64,000 nucleotides of DNA. Source: Lithospermum erythrorhizon (Eukaryota; Streptophyta; Magnoliopsida; Boraginales; Boraginaceae). The position numbers and the translations under genes are program-made. Positions 10,977 to 22,228 of the stretch are shown in pieces. The notes beneath the pieces are model-generated. The model was given only the letters and a program-made list of their open reading frames with translations. It made no database searches and was not told the DNA's origin. Each line of letters opens with the position of its first letter. The stretch's first letter is position 1. The stretch spans positions 558,001 to 622,000 of the forward strand of contig JADFUC010002382.1 in NCBI GenBank assembly GCA_019722365.1, written 5' to 3'.

Positions 10977-12480
10977 TAGTTACATTTTATTCGAGGTGTT
11001 TACAAATGGTTGCACTTTCATGCATCTCTAAATTGGTGAACAAAAGCAAAAATTTAATCACAAGAGGAAATGGATTGTGCTCTTTTTTGTGAAACTTAAC
11101 CATTTTACCATATCAACTAACATTTCTTATTATTTTTGGTGGTCTTGAGAACACCTTGAAGGCCATACTTAAATCCACTTTATGCTTTGAAGATCGTGGT
11201 GGGGAAGGAAACTATTACGATATATATTGTTATAGATTTGACGTGTCATTAACTAGCTGTCTTGATACATGTATAATTATTATCATGAAGATCGTCGAGG
11301 GACTGACTTTTCATATGACTAATTAATATGGATCTGCTTGGATCATAATCAATAACGAATATATTCCACGACTTCTTCTTGCGTTTAATTTCTCGTGGTT
11401 TATCGTTTAACCAACTTTGAAGTTTAAATGAGTCCACTTTAGGCAAATCGTGTAGGACCAAAAAAACCTTGTAGAGATAAAAATATTATATTCTCTTTAA
11501 GATAATAGCCGGTAATTGTCTAAATTTAAAAAGAAATCTATAAGAAAAATACAGTGGGAAAAAAATTGAAGGAAAAAAGTCACAATGTCATCGTATCTCC
11601 ACACTTACACAGATCATCATTCTATATCATATCTCCCCACAGTGAGATCACCGGTTTAAGATTATTCAAGTAGAATATCAAATAGCATTTCTCGGCGTTT
11701 GTCGATATTATAGATTTATGCGATCATGTATCGATTGTAAGATATCTGATAAATTGGTATGAGGCCCCTAAGTTCATGTTTTCGGACGAGATATTGAATT
11801 ATCTCTTTATGAATCTCATCTAATTGATCGAGATTAAACATTTCTACCGTGTATCCAAATATTATATGGATTTATACTTACATGCGTAATTAATGCATTG
11901 TATATATCTTTAAAAATATTTAATTTCAAATCCGATTATAGACATCTTTGTCGACAATTGTGAACTCTGCGAGAATGCAATTCACATTACCCAAATTGCT
12001 TGTATATACCTTTATAAGGTATTTGATTTCAAATAAATGTCTAATAATGCGATTCGAACTTGTCCATTTTCAGGGATGACTTTAAATATTCAAAATATTT
12101 TCATATTATCAAGCTGAGTGAAGTTTTTAGAGAATATAGATATGTGTCTTCATCGTCGCCAGAAATCGCCACATGTTTTCATGTATACATATTTTGTTAG
12201 ATTCTATATTATAAGTCATCCATAAAATCAAAGAGGTTATCTTTTGTTGCTCCCAAACATTTATAATTTTGATACCGCTTCATCACAAAGTGTATGAAGC
12301 ACTTTATAATTCGGTTAATTCTTTCGAGAGTACAAATCTTTTGTGGTAAATCTTATTTTGAGTTATTTGCGCATATACCCGATATATCACAGTTAGTAGT
12401 ATCATATTTGATTAGACTTGGTCTAAATTTCTCACTTATATAGTGTGTTTCATTAAGGCTGCACTAGTATAAATATTTTC
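10977..12480. other. AT-rich DNA, no gene recognised
   Basis: No convincing coding frame. The right part may hold the RT end of the copia relic that follows, but I could not read RT motifs in it. Confidence 0.35.
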
Positions 12481-12565
12481 ATTAGATTCGAGTCTAAATT
12501 TCTCATTTATATGATGAGTTTTTTTTACTCTTGATTTAACGTCTTTCTCTTTGGCCATTCATAAA

Positions 12566-12652
<87 letters not shown>

Positions 12653-14000
12653 ACCGAGCTTAAGGAGATAGATTTGAGATCCTCGTATTGTAATTCTCCA
12701 ACTCTTAATTCTATACGATATTTATTGTAGTATTCTTTAATTTTGGTTCCATCGTGTTTATGATAGCGAGATCTCGTTATTGTCATGAATTTCGTTATGT
12801 AAATATTTTCTGAACATTAGATCTTTGGCTTATTCATGATATATTTACGTACCTCTTCTTGAGATGATATTCTGGGCAAATGCTTGATGTCGTATCTTCA
12901 ATGATGGAACTATTTCGTTTACAACGATTTTACCAGGGGAACCTCCAGCTCTATTTTTGGTGTTTACAAGCTGTATGTAAGACTCCATTTCTATCTTGAG
13001 GTCGAGGAAATTTATTTGGTAGTGAACACGATTCATATAATCCACGATTTATATTTTCTCTTGAACTTGAGTTCATATTTATTCATTTTGAGATCATCTA
13101 ATATAGGGATATTTCAATGCAAGATAGTCTTTTTTTTTTCACTTGTATACTGTCTCCCCACAAATATTTGAAAATATTGATGCTCATGATGAAAAATTAC
13201 TTGTCAAGTGGGCTGTTTAAATTTCGGGTATATAGATGTACGTACCTTACGGGTATAATAATAATTTAAAGTCATCATTTGTGCATAGTACTAAGAATAT
13301 ATGATGCCTTGCCAACTGGAGGTAAAATATGGTTTTGACCAAACCGTATATCGAGGAGTTGTATAATAATTTGAAATAATGCGAAAAAGTGTTACTACGC
13401 TTAGTGTAACATTTTCCAATGATCGGTGGGGGTATTGCGTACAATTCAAAGTGCCCAACTGTGATCGGCTGAGGTTTACCTTGTAGGCTTCATAAATTCT
13501 TGGCTTAATGGTTTATTGACTCTTGATAGGTCTCCAATTAAATATTGATTATTCTTTAGGTATATTAACTAACCCGAGGATGGTACAACCGGTTATGCGA
13601 ATAATAAAATTTCTCACAATTCTCAAACTTTTGGTTTTGACAAAAAGTGTATTTTGATGTCTGAAACATGTTTGTTACTTGAGGTAATAATATATTAGCT
13701 CTTCAGGCCTTGATTGATTTTCTACACTTTTGACAAATGTGAAAACAACCACAGAGCCTTTGCGCTTTGTTATACCGATATGGTAAAATGATTTGACGAT
13801 ATTTTGGAAACCGTTTAGATTCCTTTAGGACTTAGAATAATATGGTGCATCTTGTATACATATTTTTGGCCAGCGATCATTGCTCTTCTAGAGCATTGGA
13901 GTCAGTGCATGCTTGCCTCGTATTGTAATGCTGTTTCGACTTTTTGTGTTATTAGATAAGAAAAATATTTCCTTCTCTTTTAGAATGGGTATGAGTTGGT
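12480..14000 (-). pseudogene. Ty1-copia pol relic (integrase end to RT start)
   Basis: On the minus strand, pieces follow copia pol order from right to left. A CTQYPHRS-like stretch at about 13450-13420 corresponds to the integrase AQYTMPG region. FKYLWGDSIQ at 13175-13150 corresponds to integrase YLWGEAL. HTACKHQK...W with PSLKIRHQA follows at 12990-12890, in the linker. EISLSINTMEPKLKNTT at 12785-12735 corresponds to the linker EISINY..TG..WNRNK. SNLSP lies near 12680, then, after the AT array, EWPKRKT at 12560-12540 corresponds to the RT start DWPKWKDA. Numerous stops and indels make it non-functional. No LTRs were assigned. The style is that of the copia lineage with a PEN-EISINY linker. 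Confidence 0.6.
12572..12650. repeat. (AT)n microsatellite, about 79 bp
   Basis: An uninterrupted AT dinucleotide run, preceded by an imperfect ATAAATATATGT start at 12561. It lies inside the copia pol relic, between the linker and the RT start. Confidence 0.95.
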
Positions 14001-15350
14001 CTTGTTGTCGCAGAACTTATATTTCTCCTTTATCCGTGTTGTTGGTGGCGATCCTATTGGAAATTCAAAATCATCGTCGGGTAAGTTTCAGGGAAAGATA
14101 GGTGTCTTCCTGAAGTTGATTAAATATCGAATCTTTTCGCTTGACGAGGCCCAGCCTAGGCATGTATAATCCTTGTCATTATGATTAGAGAATTCATTAT
14201 TCGCTGAGAAATGATATGTTGTTTCTTTTCAGGAGCATTCAATTAATTTTTTACACTACCTCGTATGCTATTTCAGGCAATTTCATTCTTATGGTATACG
14301 GACTATAATAAATTATAGGTAGTAATTAATCAATAAATTCTATCCATTTAACTGAATATGAATTCTTCAAATTATATAAGTCTTCGGGTCTCATAAGTGA
14401 ACTCATACGGTTTGGTATTATTTTTAAAACAATGAGGGCATTGATAGAAATTCTTCCGGAATATTCAGAAGTCTTTAATTTTTATGGCTGTCGATTCTAA
14501 ACCCTTGATCTTTTGAACTAGTCTTCTGGACTAGTTGTGATTATAGTAAAATCCACTGGATATATAACTAGTGTTCAAGACTAGTTGTGATTATAATATG
14601 GTGCTAAATCACATGACATTCTCTTTGAAATATATCATTTCATCCAACCTCTCAAGACCCTTCAACATGGATCTACTACTAAAAGACATCACGGACTTCA
14701 TGCGGTTTTCCAACGGTGAAAAAAGAATGACCCAAACGGCGTCAGCGCATGTGCTTTGCCCCGACCCCGTTGGTGGGAAGTTCGCCGGTCAGCAGTGAAT
14801 AATGATTGAGGGGCATCCATGAATGGACTAGAAATCATCCGATTTCTATACGTTTTTTTCGTATTATATATCTTAATTCAAAATGGTTACAATACTATTA
14901 TAATAAATCAAGAGTGAAAATAAATTCGGAGTATATGAAGTATATGATAGTTGCAGTATGACATATAACCAACTCTATTGTATGCTATCGAATTGAATAA
15001 TACGGAGTATCAAACTAATCCTACACAACATTGAATCCACCAAATAGAACTCTCACATAACTGGCCTCAATAAGTAAACAATAATTTAAGTCTTTGCAAA
15101 TGACATTATCATATATGAAATCACATGTTCTGTTAATATTGTTTTAAAATAAAACTTTCAATTTATTTATGACAAGTCTCATTCGTTGTCAAACAAATAT
15201 GAGAATCGATAACGAATAAAAACATATTCCGTTATATAAACAAATAAATTCACAATTTGCATAAACTCAATCTTGTGCCTTATGATACTAATAATAGAAA
15301 TATATACCAAAATAATTAATAAGAAGCGTACCGTATATTCGGATTGAATT
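14000..15350. other. AT-rich DNA, no gene recognised
   Basis: Several TATA- and microsatellite-like stretches occur, and one 75-codon frame at 14571-14798 with no recognisable motif. ACTAGT occurs several times around 14517-14585. Confidence 0.35.
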
Positions 15351-15368
15351 ATATGAAAATAGATCCAA

Positions 15369-15632
15369 TTCAAGATAATTTTTCTTTGTAATCTATCGTA
15401 TGACCTCATCAATAGGCGTTTCTTGAAATCTTTGTACCGATCCTCCTCCTAAGGACTTGGCCAGTAATGGCCACAGTTGGTACAGTTTCGATCATAGCAT
15501 CAACTAGACCACTAACAATATTTGTGGCTATTGTCTTATTTGGCTATACACACATGGCTTACTGGAAACATGCACATATCCTTCATTTGCAAATACACCA
15601 CCCGACTGTTTTTTATCGACACTCAAGCGGCA
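15369..15632 (-). pseudogene. ALS: Acetolactate synthase (AHAS) gene fragment
   Basis: On the minus strand, pieces read in the order of plant acetolactate synthase, the first enzyme of branched-chain amino acid synthesis in plastids. GGVFANEGY lies at about 15604-15578, where the enzyme has [25 protein letters not shown] then [19 protein letters not shown] lies at 15531-15430 (enzyme: GATNLVSGLADAMLDSVP..VAITGQVPRRMIGT). After a frameshift, [10 protein letters not shown] lies at 15424-15395 and ITKKNYLELD at 15392-15363. About 85 codons of the thiamine-diphosphate N-terminal domain are covered. The rest of the enzyme (about 670 residues) is absent. At least two frameshifts and in-frame stops make it non-functional. 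It starts about 40 bases from a copia primer binding site, in the same orientation as that LTR. Confidence 0.75.
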
Positions 15633-15670
15633 GATGAAAATCTGGTGTATGATTAATTAAAGAGTACGAT

Positions 15671-15683
15671 CGTGCTGATAACG
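15671..15683 (-). other. Retrotransposon primer binding site
   Basis: The minus strand reads CGTTATCAGCACG directly after an LTR end CATAACA. ACA-CGTTATCAGCACG is the familiar LTR end plus primer binding site of a group of plant copia elements (Hopscotch/Retrofit-like), from memory. Confidence 0.6.
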
Positions 15684-15945
15684 TGTTATGAATATAGCCC
15701 AACAAATATAAATGGACGAGAGGGAATAAATAGTAGAGGAGAATATCTTTATTCTTTGTATAATTGTGTAGAATAGAATATAATGAGGTTCTTTTATTTA
15801 TAGAACTTCAGAATCTGATAATAAGATAATTAAGCCCAGCAGTAAATAAATGTCTAGTTAGTTCTTCGTGAGTTGTTTCGTTTCTTGGTAAGCAACTGAC
15901 TTAGTTGGCAAAGGCGTCCCAGCAATATATATTATTTCCATAACA
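15684..15945 (-). mobile_element. Ty1-copia 5' LTR, 262 bp
   Basis: In the minus orientation it begins TGTTATGG (15945) and ends CATAACA (15684), the expected TG...CA ends with a 6-base inverted repeat TGTTAT/ATAACA. It contains a TTCTATAAATAAAAGA TATA-like stretch at about 15805-15790. The primer binding site follows directly. No second copy of the LTR was found to the left, so the element is truncated or its 3' end is lost. Confidence 0.65.
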
Positions 15946-17350
15946 CGACTAATGGAAATAAGATGAAAAAATATTTTCACTATCTATTTAACGAGTGACC
16001 TACTCTCTCCGCATATTAGATGATTGTTTAGATGAAAATTGATTTATTAAGAGATTGTAAAAAGTTATATTGAAAATGTAAAAAAACTATATTTTTGGAA
16101 TTGTAAAAAGGTACATTGAAATTATAACTAATTTACTAATATGAAAATGTAATTTTTTCCAAGACAACATTTATTATAAAACAAATAGAATATTATTTTA
16201 TTATAGTTAAGATGAAAAAATAATGTGTTTCTCTCTCATTTTTAGTCTAGGCCAATAGTGTCAATTCTCGTTGCTATCGAGGAATTTATTAGTTAAGGTC
16301 TTATTGTTTTTTATATTATTAAATTTTAGTTACTGCAAATTTTGCTCTGACTGGCGCAAATATGAAAAATATTCAAATATCATCCCCGAGCGCTGTGGAT
16401 TCGAATAGGTACTGGACTTTTGAAAAATATTTTTAATACGCAATTCTTTTAATAGAGCAAATCAGAAGCCCAATAGAAATTTATATATATATTACGACAC
16501 ATGGGTCGTTTTTAAAATAACAATGACTTGGTGGATCGATTTTAATAATCGATTTTAATTAATTGATTAAAAAAAGCTAGCATGTGCTTGGCCTTCTGCG
16601 CCACCCACTACTACTACTACCACCACCACCGTCAATCCGTAAAAATGGAAATAAGCCCATCAGGAACAAATTATTTGGAGAGATATTATAGCGACCAATA
16701 CAAATTTAAAGTAATTACAACAGTACAATACCAATATTGTTACCACATTAGTAATACTTCTGAAAATCACACTCACTGTGCACTTACATCAGCAGTAAAT
16801 TACAATAGGTTGTGTCGTCTATAGTTGGGAAAGTACAACAAATATCATTAACATCTACTTCGTATTACTATTACAGTATAATATAAGAAATAACTACAAT
16901 ATATACACACATTTCTCTCCTCTCAAATAATATTTATCAGACAATAGTCCAACTCTCTATTAACTAGGTACAAAATAATTCATTCTTTCAACGGGTAGAT
17001 TCAAGATGCCTCCATTTTTACGAGGTTGGTCTGCGGGTGGGGGTGGGGTGAGGTAAGGTTGAAGATGATGTGTCTTTTTTTTAATTGAATTAATTAAGTA
17101 GTAATAAAATTGATGATGTATTGTTATTTTAAAAATGACACGTAAAGACAACATATATAATTTTCTGTGTGGCCTTGAGGTTTCTTTATTAAGTAAGTTC
17201 GAGGTGTCGAAAATGCTGAAGTTCAGTCTTACACTCAGCCTCAGGTGCTGTTGAAGATTGAAAAGTTCGGATCTTTGACTAATATTTTTCAAATTTACTT
17301 GCCTCTATGAAATTTAGCCTTAAATTTTTTTAGACGAGTGTCCATCAATC
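15946..17350. other. AT-rich intergenic DNA
   Basis: Non-coding as far as I can see. A CTACTACTACTAC-CCACCACCACC trinucleotide run lies at about 16606-16630. The 80-codon frame over it and the 110-codon frame at 16960-17292 are low-complexity and resemble nothing known. Confidence 0.4.
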
Positions 17351-17371
17351 ATGTGCGACTGTGCCTATAGA

Positions 17372-17531
17372 TTTAAGAGTCTGGTCTTCATCATATTGCA
17401 ACTTTGTGCGAGTCATATTTGGATGATTACAAACTTTGTGCAACAAATAAATCCGGTCAATTTAAGGCTAACTTTGTGCGAGTCATATCTGGTCTTCATC
17501 ATATTGCAACTTTGTGCAACAAATAAATCTG
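17372..17531. repeat. Local interleaved direct repeat
   Basis: CTGGTCTTCATCATATTGCA followed by ACTTTGTGC occurs at about 17380-17408 and again at 17489-17517. GTGCAACAAATAAATC occurs at about 17437 and 17513, and ACTTTGTGCGAGTCATAT at about 17401 and 17470. This is a roughly 70-110 base duplication with shuffled order, non-coding. Confidence 0.75.
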
Positions 17532-18101
17532 CCTATAGATCATGCGGGCTGAAATTATGGGGATGCGTCCCATTCTTGTTTTTTTTTTTAATTTTTTGTT
17601 TTATTACCAAAATAAAAAATTCAAATATACCTCTAATCAATTTCAACCATTAGATTGGAAATTGAAGATCTAATGGTTTAGATGAGCTTAAGCATCTAAC
17701 TCTAAGCCTTTAAAAAATAACTCTCGAAACTATATATTTTTATAATTCCCTTAAAAAACGAAATAACGATGAAAATGTTAATTATTGTCACTATTTAACC
17801 TCTGTGTCAATTTAGACGCCAAGTACAATAATTGATGAATAATTAGGATTAAATGCAATACTATCACTGTATATCTAAAACAGAATTTCAATATAGGAGT
17901 ATTAACTCTTTCATATACTACTAAATTGACATATGCCTCGTTAAAAGTCAACAATGCATGAACATATATAGTACGGAGTAATATATATTCAAACGAGATT
18001 GGGCAGTCTCATTCGAAAAGATATTCCGTGTAGAATTTAACTTCGTTTAGACTTAGTTAATTATAGTTTATAGAGTACTTTAGACTTGATATGTAGAAAT
18101 A

Positions 18102-18380
18102 TCTCCGCCCTTAAAAAATGTCCTTATAATTCTTTTAATGATCAAAACTAATATATTTATAATTTAATTAATATAAATAATTTTAATTTTAATATCGAGT
18201 TGATGCAGTGATTTGAATAAATACTATTATGTTAATATTAAAATATATTTTAAAACTACATTTTTATAAATTTTGTTTTGCCTCAAATATTATATAATAT
18301 ATTAAAAAATATTTGAGTTTAAAATTTAAAAAAATAAAGTTATCAAAATTCAAAAGTGACTTTTTTTAAAGATGGAATAG
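18102..18380. mobile_element. Stowaway/Mariner-type MITE, 279 bp
   Basis: The left end TCTCCGCCCTTAAAAAATGT and the reverse-complemented right end CTATTCCATCTTTAAAAAAA share the same imperfect inverted-repeat pattern, and TA flanks both ends (18100-18101 and 18381-18382). The interior is very AT-rich and non-coding. Confidence 0.5.
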
Positions 18381-18382
18381 TA

Positions 18383-19055
18383 TGTAAATTTCCAACTTTC
18401 TTTGACCTACGGATGCAAATCTTTTCATAATCAAAAGATCTATGGATAGATATATTGTATTCAGCCCCATAACTTGGGATATTTTTTGCATCACTATTCT
18501 GTTACGACCTTGTCATCTTCTTGAGAAAAAGACACCTACTGGACTATATGGTAGATAAATATAAGTACGTGAAGAATTGTTTTAATTAAAAGTGTTGGAA
18601 CTATTTTATTAAGAATATATTGTTTATACAATTTATGTATATCTAATATATATAAATGTTTTAATATTAAAAATGTTTTAATATTTTATAGTTACTCTTC
18701 AATACAACAATAATGTTTAGGACAGCTCCCAGAAGTAAATTGGCATCTTCATTATATTGTTTTCACAAAGTTGTCATTGTCACCTACAACTAAGTTATGT
18801 AATGTAGTGTTTGTTTTTGATTTTTCTTCCTTGAACGCACAAAATATTATTGAAATAACCAAAATTTAAATTTCAAAAAACCATATGTAAAATAAATTAT
18901 TTATCAAACTATTGAAGTTTGAGTATCAATGTAATTATCTTCAATGCATTCTAGCATTTTTGATATGATTTTGTATTTTCATTTCTAATCCTGAATGACT
19001 GGATTTGATTTTATTTGAGGCAAAAGTGGTAACTTTCGAGGCTTCATGAGTTTCT
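18383..19055. other. AT-rich intergenic DNA
   Basis: No coding frame, repeat or regulatory motif that I can support. Confidence 0.4.
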
Positions 19056-19059
19056 GATA

Positions 19060-19700
19060 GGGGTTCGGCAGTTCAGTTCAGTTCGGTTAGGTTTTGGTAA
19101 AATTAGAAGCCGAAAGCACCATTCATCGATTACTCAAAGATCGAACATCGGTTCGATTCGTCGGTTCAATCTATCGGTTCAGCCGGTTTCAGCCGGTTCC
19201 GGTTCGGTTTCGGTTAAATTTACGTTTTGGGGCATTTGGCATGTCGTCTTGACTGAAATTAAGTCCTTAAACTAGATTTAACCCTTGTAATTTTAATGAA
19301 CTCTTTTAAGATTAATTATCTGATACTGTCACAGCATTCAATCACAATCACAATTGTTTTCATGTATACTTGTATTACTTTATATTATTAGTTTTAGAAA
19401 GATTTATATATATTTTGTTCATTATACCCGAAATAATATAGAACTAAAGTTAAATCTAAATCCCCCGCTTATAAAATACACATCTGAAATACTGAATCTT
19501 GAAAAGAGATAATAAAAGTGAAAAATCTACACACAAAATTTAGAAATCGGCCGGTTCGGTTGGTTGGCGCTTATTTCAAAGAGCCCGAGGAACCTAAGTG
19601 GTGGATTCTCCGTCACAGAACCCTCATCCCGATTCGATTCCGTCGGTTCCAAAAGTTTACTTGTTATTTTCGGTTAGGTTCGGTCGGTCGGTGGTTTGTA
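19060..19700. repeat. CGGTTCGG-rich sequence, possible hAT-derived element
   Basis: GGTTCGG/CGGTTC/GCCGGTT motifs are dense at 19060-19215 and again at 19545-19695, separated by AT-rich sequence. Such clusters occur in subterminal regions of plant hAT elements. Here both clusters have the same orientation, so a simple inverted-end transposon is not shown. Short frames across it are composition artefacts. Confidence 0.4.
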
Positions 19701-19904
19701 TTTTGTTGGCACCTAGTTCGAGACCATGTAGCCAATTTAATGCTGTAGCTTACTACGTATTGACTAAATTTGATTTTGAGTTGTGAGTCGGACGAATTTG
19801 GAAGTCACGGATACTTAATTGCTTCCTCGCCATGATCGAGTTTGTGTAGAGAGAACTTTGCGGTTGATATTGGAATTTTATTGAGATTTACCTCAGTTGC
19901 GCCT

Positions 19905-20760
19905 ATTACTATTTCAAGGATCTACGAGCAAGCAATGAAAGAAAAGGATGTTGATGAATGGCTTTTAGCCATAAAATCCGAGATCGACTTAATGTAGCAT
20001 AAGGAAGTATAGATATCCGAGAGGTGCGAGAGATCCGTCAGTGTAAATGGGTGTTTAAATAATTTGGATAAATATGGAAGCTTGTCCCAGTGTTTATAAA
20101 GGAATTTGAAGCGGTGGCCAAAGGTTTTCAAGCGAGAGTCAAGGAATTGATTATGATGAAACTTTATTACAGTTGTAAAGTTTAAATCCATTCAGTTCTC
20201 TTGCCATTCTTTGCGTAATACGATATGAAATATGATAGATGGATGTAAATTCACGAATGGAAATCTAGAAAAGGAGCGTGTACACATGACCCAACCTCTC
20301 GAGGTTTACGTATCAGGGAAGTATGACAGCGCGGATAAAATGTAATTTGAAGCAAGCATCCCAGGAGTTGGAACAACCGTTTCAATGAAGTAATCAAAAG
20401 GTTTTTAGTTCTTTGAAAGCAAAGAGATTAACGTATTATCTGGGTTAGTGGGAACCATATTAAGTTTGTGGTCTGTGTCGATGGCATGCTAATCATTGGA
20501 AGCGACATACACGATGTGGGGTGATTGGCGTGAAACATGCAAATGTTTCTTAATGAAGGACTGGAAGCGCGATAAATTCTTGGAATCGAGATCTTTGTGA
20601 ATCGTTCAAAGGAAGCTCGTTAATTTGAGCGGAACACTTATATTGATAAGTTTTTGCATAGATTCTTATATGGAGAGCTCAAGAAGGTAATCTTACCGTG
20701 AGACATGGAGTATCCCCCGGTCGATTCGGCAGTCCTACTTGAAAGAAACTAAAAAGATAA
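19905..20760 (+). pseudogene. Ty1-copia reverse transcriptase relic
   Basis: Plus-strand pieces follow copia RT order. AMKEKDVDEWLLAIKSEID lies at 19933-19989 (RT start). CKWVFK lies at 20044-20061. VAKGFQAR then ELIMMKL, corresponding to GIDYDETF, lies at 20115-20165. WM/NGNLEK..YMTQP-like sequence lies at 20240-20300, and SWNNRFNEVIKRF at 20365-20405. A catalytic-loop-like VCVDGMLIIGSD lies at about 20472-20508, where functional enzymes have YVDDMLIIG. CFLMKDLEARYILGIEIF follows at 20545-20598, then TYIDKFLHRF at 20639-20668. One catalytic Asp reads as Gly. Stops and indels are frequent. No LTRs were assigned. Confidence 0.8.
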
Positions 20761-20938
20761 AGCATTCAATAAATATATTTACCTTGTATATATTTGTATG
20801 TATGAGTGGTGTTAGGTTCGATGGGGCAGTTTTCTTTATAAATATTTCAATTGTCAAAACAATGCATAAATTTCTAGCTTCTAAAATTCAATAAATATGT
20901 TTTACGCTTGTTTATATATTTATATATATTTATACTCT

Positions 20939-20941
<3 letters not shown>

Positions 20942-20976
<35 letters not shown>
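20942..20976. repeat. (AT)n microsatellite, about 35 bp
   Basis: Uninterrupted AT repeat just downstream of the copia RT relic. Confidence 0.9.
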
Positions 20977-20977
<1 letters not shown>

Positions 20978-20980
20978 TCC

Positions 20981-22155
20981 ATGCCCAAGAAATGACTTAC
21001 TTTGATTCAACAGCAATCTAAAGTTCTACAGAGAGGTCTTCGGATACGTGATGCGAGCAAGATATCCTCTATCGAGCTGAGAACAAGCCGAGATTGCTTT
21101 CGTCCTAATGGCGTATTCGCGATTAAAATCGGTACAAAGCGACTAGTGTGTGATTGGTTAATACGGATCGCGTTTCTTGGATTAGATAGGAATTGTACTT
21201 TAATCAATCAACGGGTATGCGTGTCGGGAAGTAGTTTGGTGTAGAATTTGGACATGACCCCATTAGTGAGAAACATAGAAGATAACATATTATGTCCTAA
21301 TAGGATTCTCGCGGAGACTTATGGTTAAATGACGATTCTTCGACTGCGTGGAAGAGTTTCCATTTTACAAGAGTAGTGTACTGCAACCTATCAAGCGTCT
21401 TACGTAGAGGAAGACTATACTTGTTGTGTTGGGTATCTTTCTGAATCATAAGGATGGAAAGACATGTACATCGTATGAGATTTGTACAATGGGATATGTT
21501 GGTAGTTTTCGATATCTGGGTGAATTAATAGCGATTGTGATGACCGTCTCAATTTGAGTGCTGGATACATCATATCAATTAAATGAAGCCAAGAAAACTA
21601 CGGATCTTGGGGAGTTTAGTGACAATCGTACCATAAGCTACATTGTTGGAACTTGATGCGAAGGAATCGTTGATACAAATGTCGTCGAGCGAGAGTGGAG
21701 TGTTGGAAGCCATGAGATATTTGAAATAATGTCTGTTGAACAATTCGATTACTTGTATCCAGCAGCGATATATATTAATGTTCGTGTTAGGATCTTCGAT
21801 GTGGCCTTTAGAGATTATGATGGAGCTTCTTGGGGTCATTTCATGTCGATATACTATCAAATAATGTCCGGTTAATATTTATTGAATGCGTGAGCTTTTT
21901 GTCGTCGGCGTAAAGGTGTATATTTAAAATAAATTGTATAAAACGTTAGTGAAATTCGATAGTTGGAAATCGCCCGTCATTACATTAAAGGGTTAAAAGA
22001 TAGAGATTCAAGAATGTTCTGCTTACCACGTAGAGATCGTTGATTTTAAGGATAAAGAAGTGCGAGGTTAGGAATACATATTCGACTAAAATAGGAAAAG
22101 GTGAAGTTTTCAAACCTACTGAAGGTTTAAAAGTAGGGATTTTAATCATATATAA
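20981..22155. other. Unassigned, probably decayed retrotransposon
   Basis: Base composition and position suggest the RNase H and 3' end of the copia element upstream, but I could not read a reliable RNase H motif. A 93-codon frame on the minus strand (21860-21579) has a Ser/Thr-rich stretch and no recognisable domain. Confidence 0.3.
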
Positions 22156-22168
22156 AGTGAAAGAAGAA
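22156..22168. repeat. LINE target-site duplication, left copy
   Basis: AGTGAAAGAAGAA. The first 9 bases are identical, and 11 of 13 match, to AGTGAAAGATAAA at 25553-25565 on the other side of the LINE. Confidence 0.6.
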
Positions 22169-22228
22169 TTTTTTTTAGGAAAATAAGAACTTTATTGATA
22201 TAGAAAACACACAAGAGAATGTCATACC

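Noticed and set aside
14517..14585. Possible terminal repeats (ACTAGT words)
   Set aside because: Short palindromic words too frequent in AT-rich DNA, with no element between them that makes sense.
16960..17292. 110-codon minus-strand frame
   Set aside because: Contains a low-complexity Tyr/Pro stretch and no known motif, with no gene structure around it.
19518..19786. Two overlapping plus-strand frames (76 and 62 codons)
   Set aside because: Composed of translated CGGTTCGG-type repeats and not a protein I can support.
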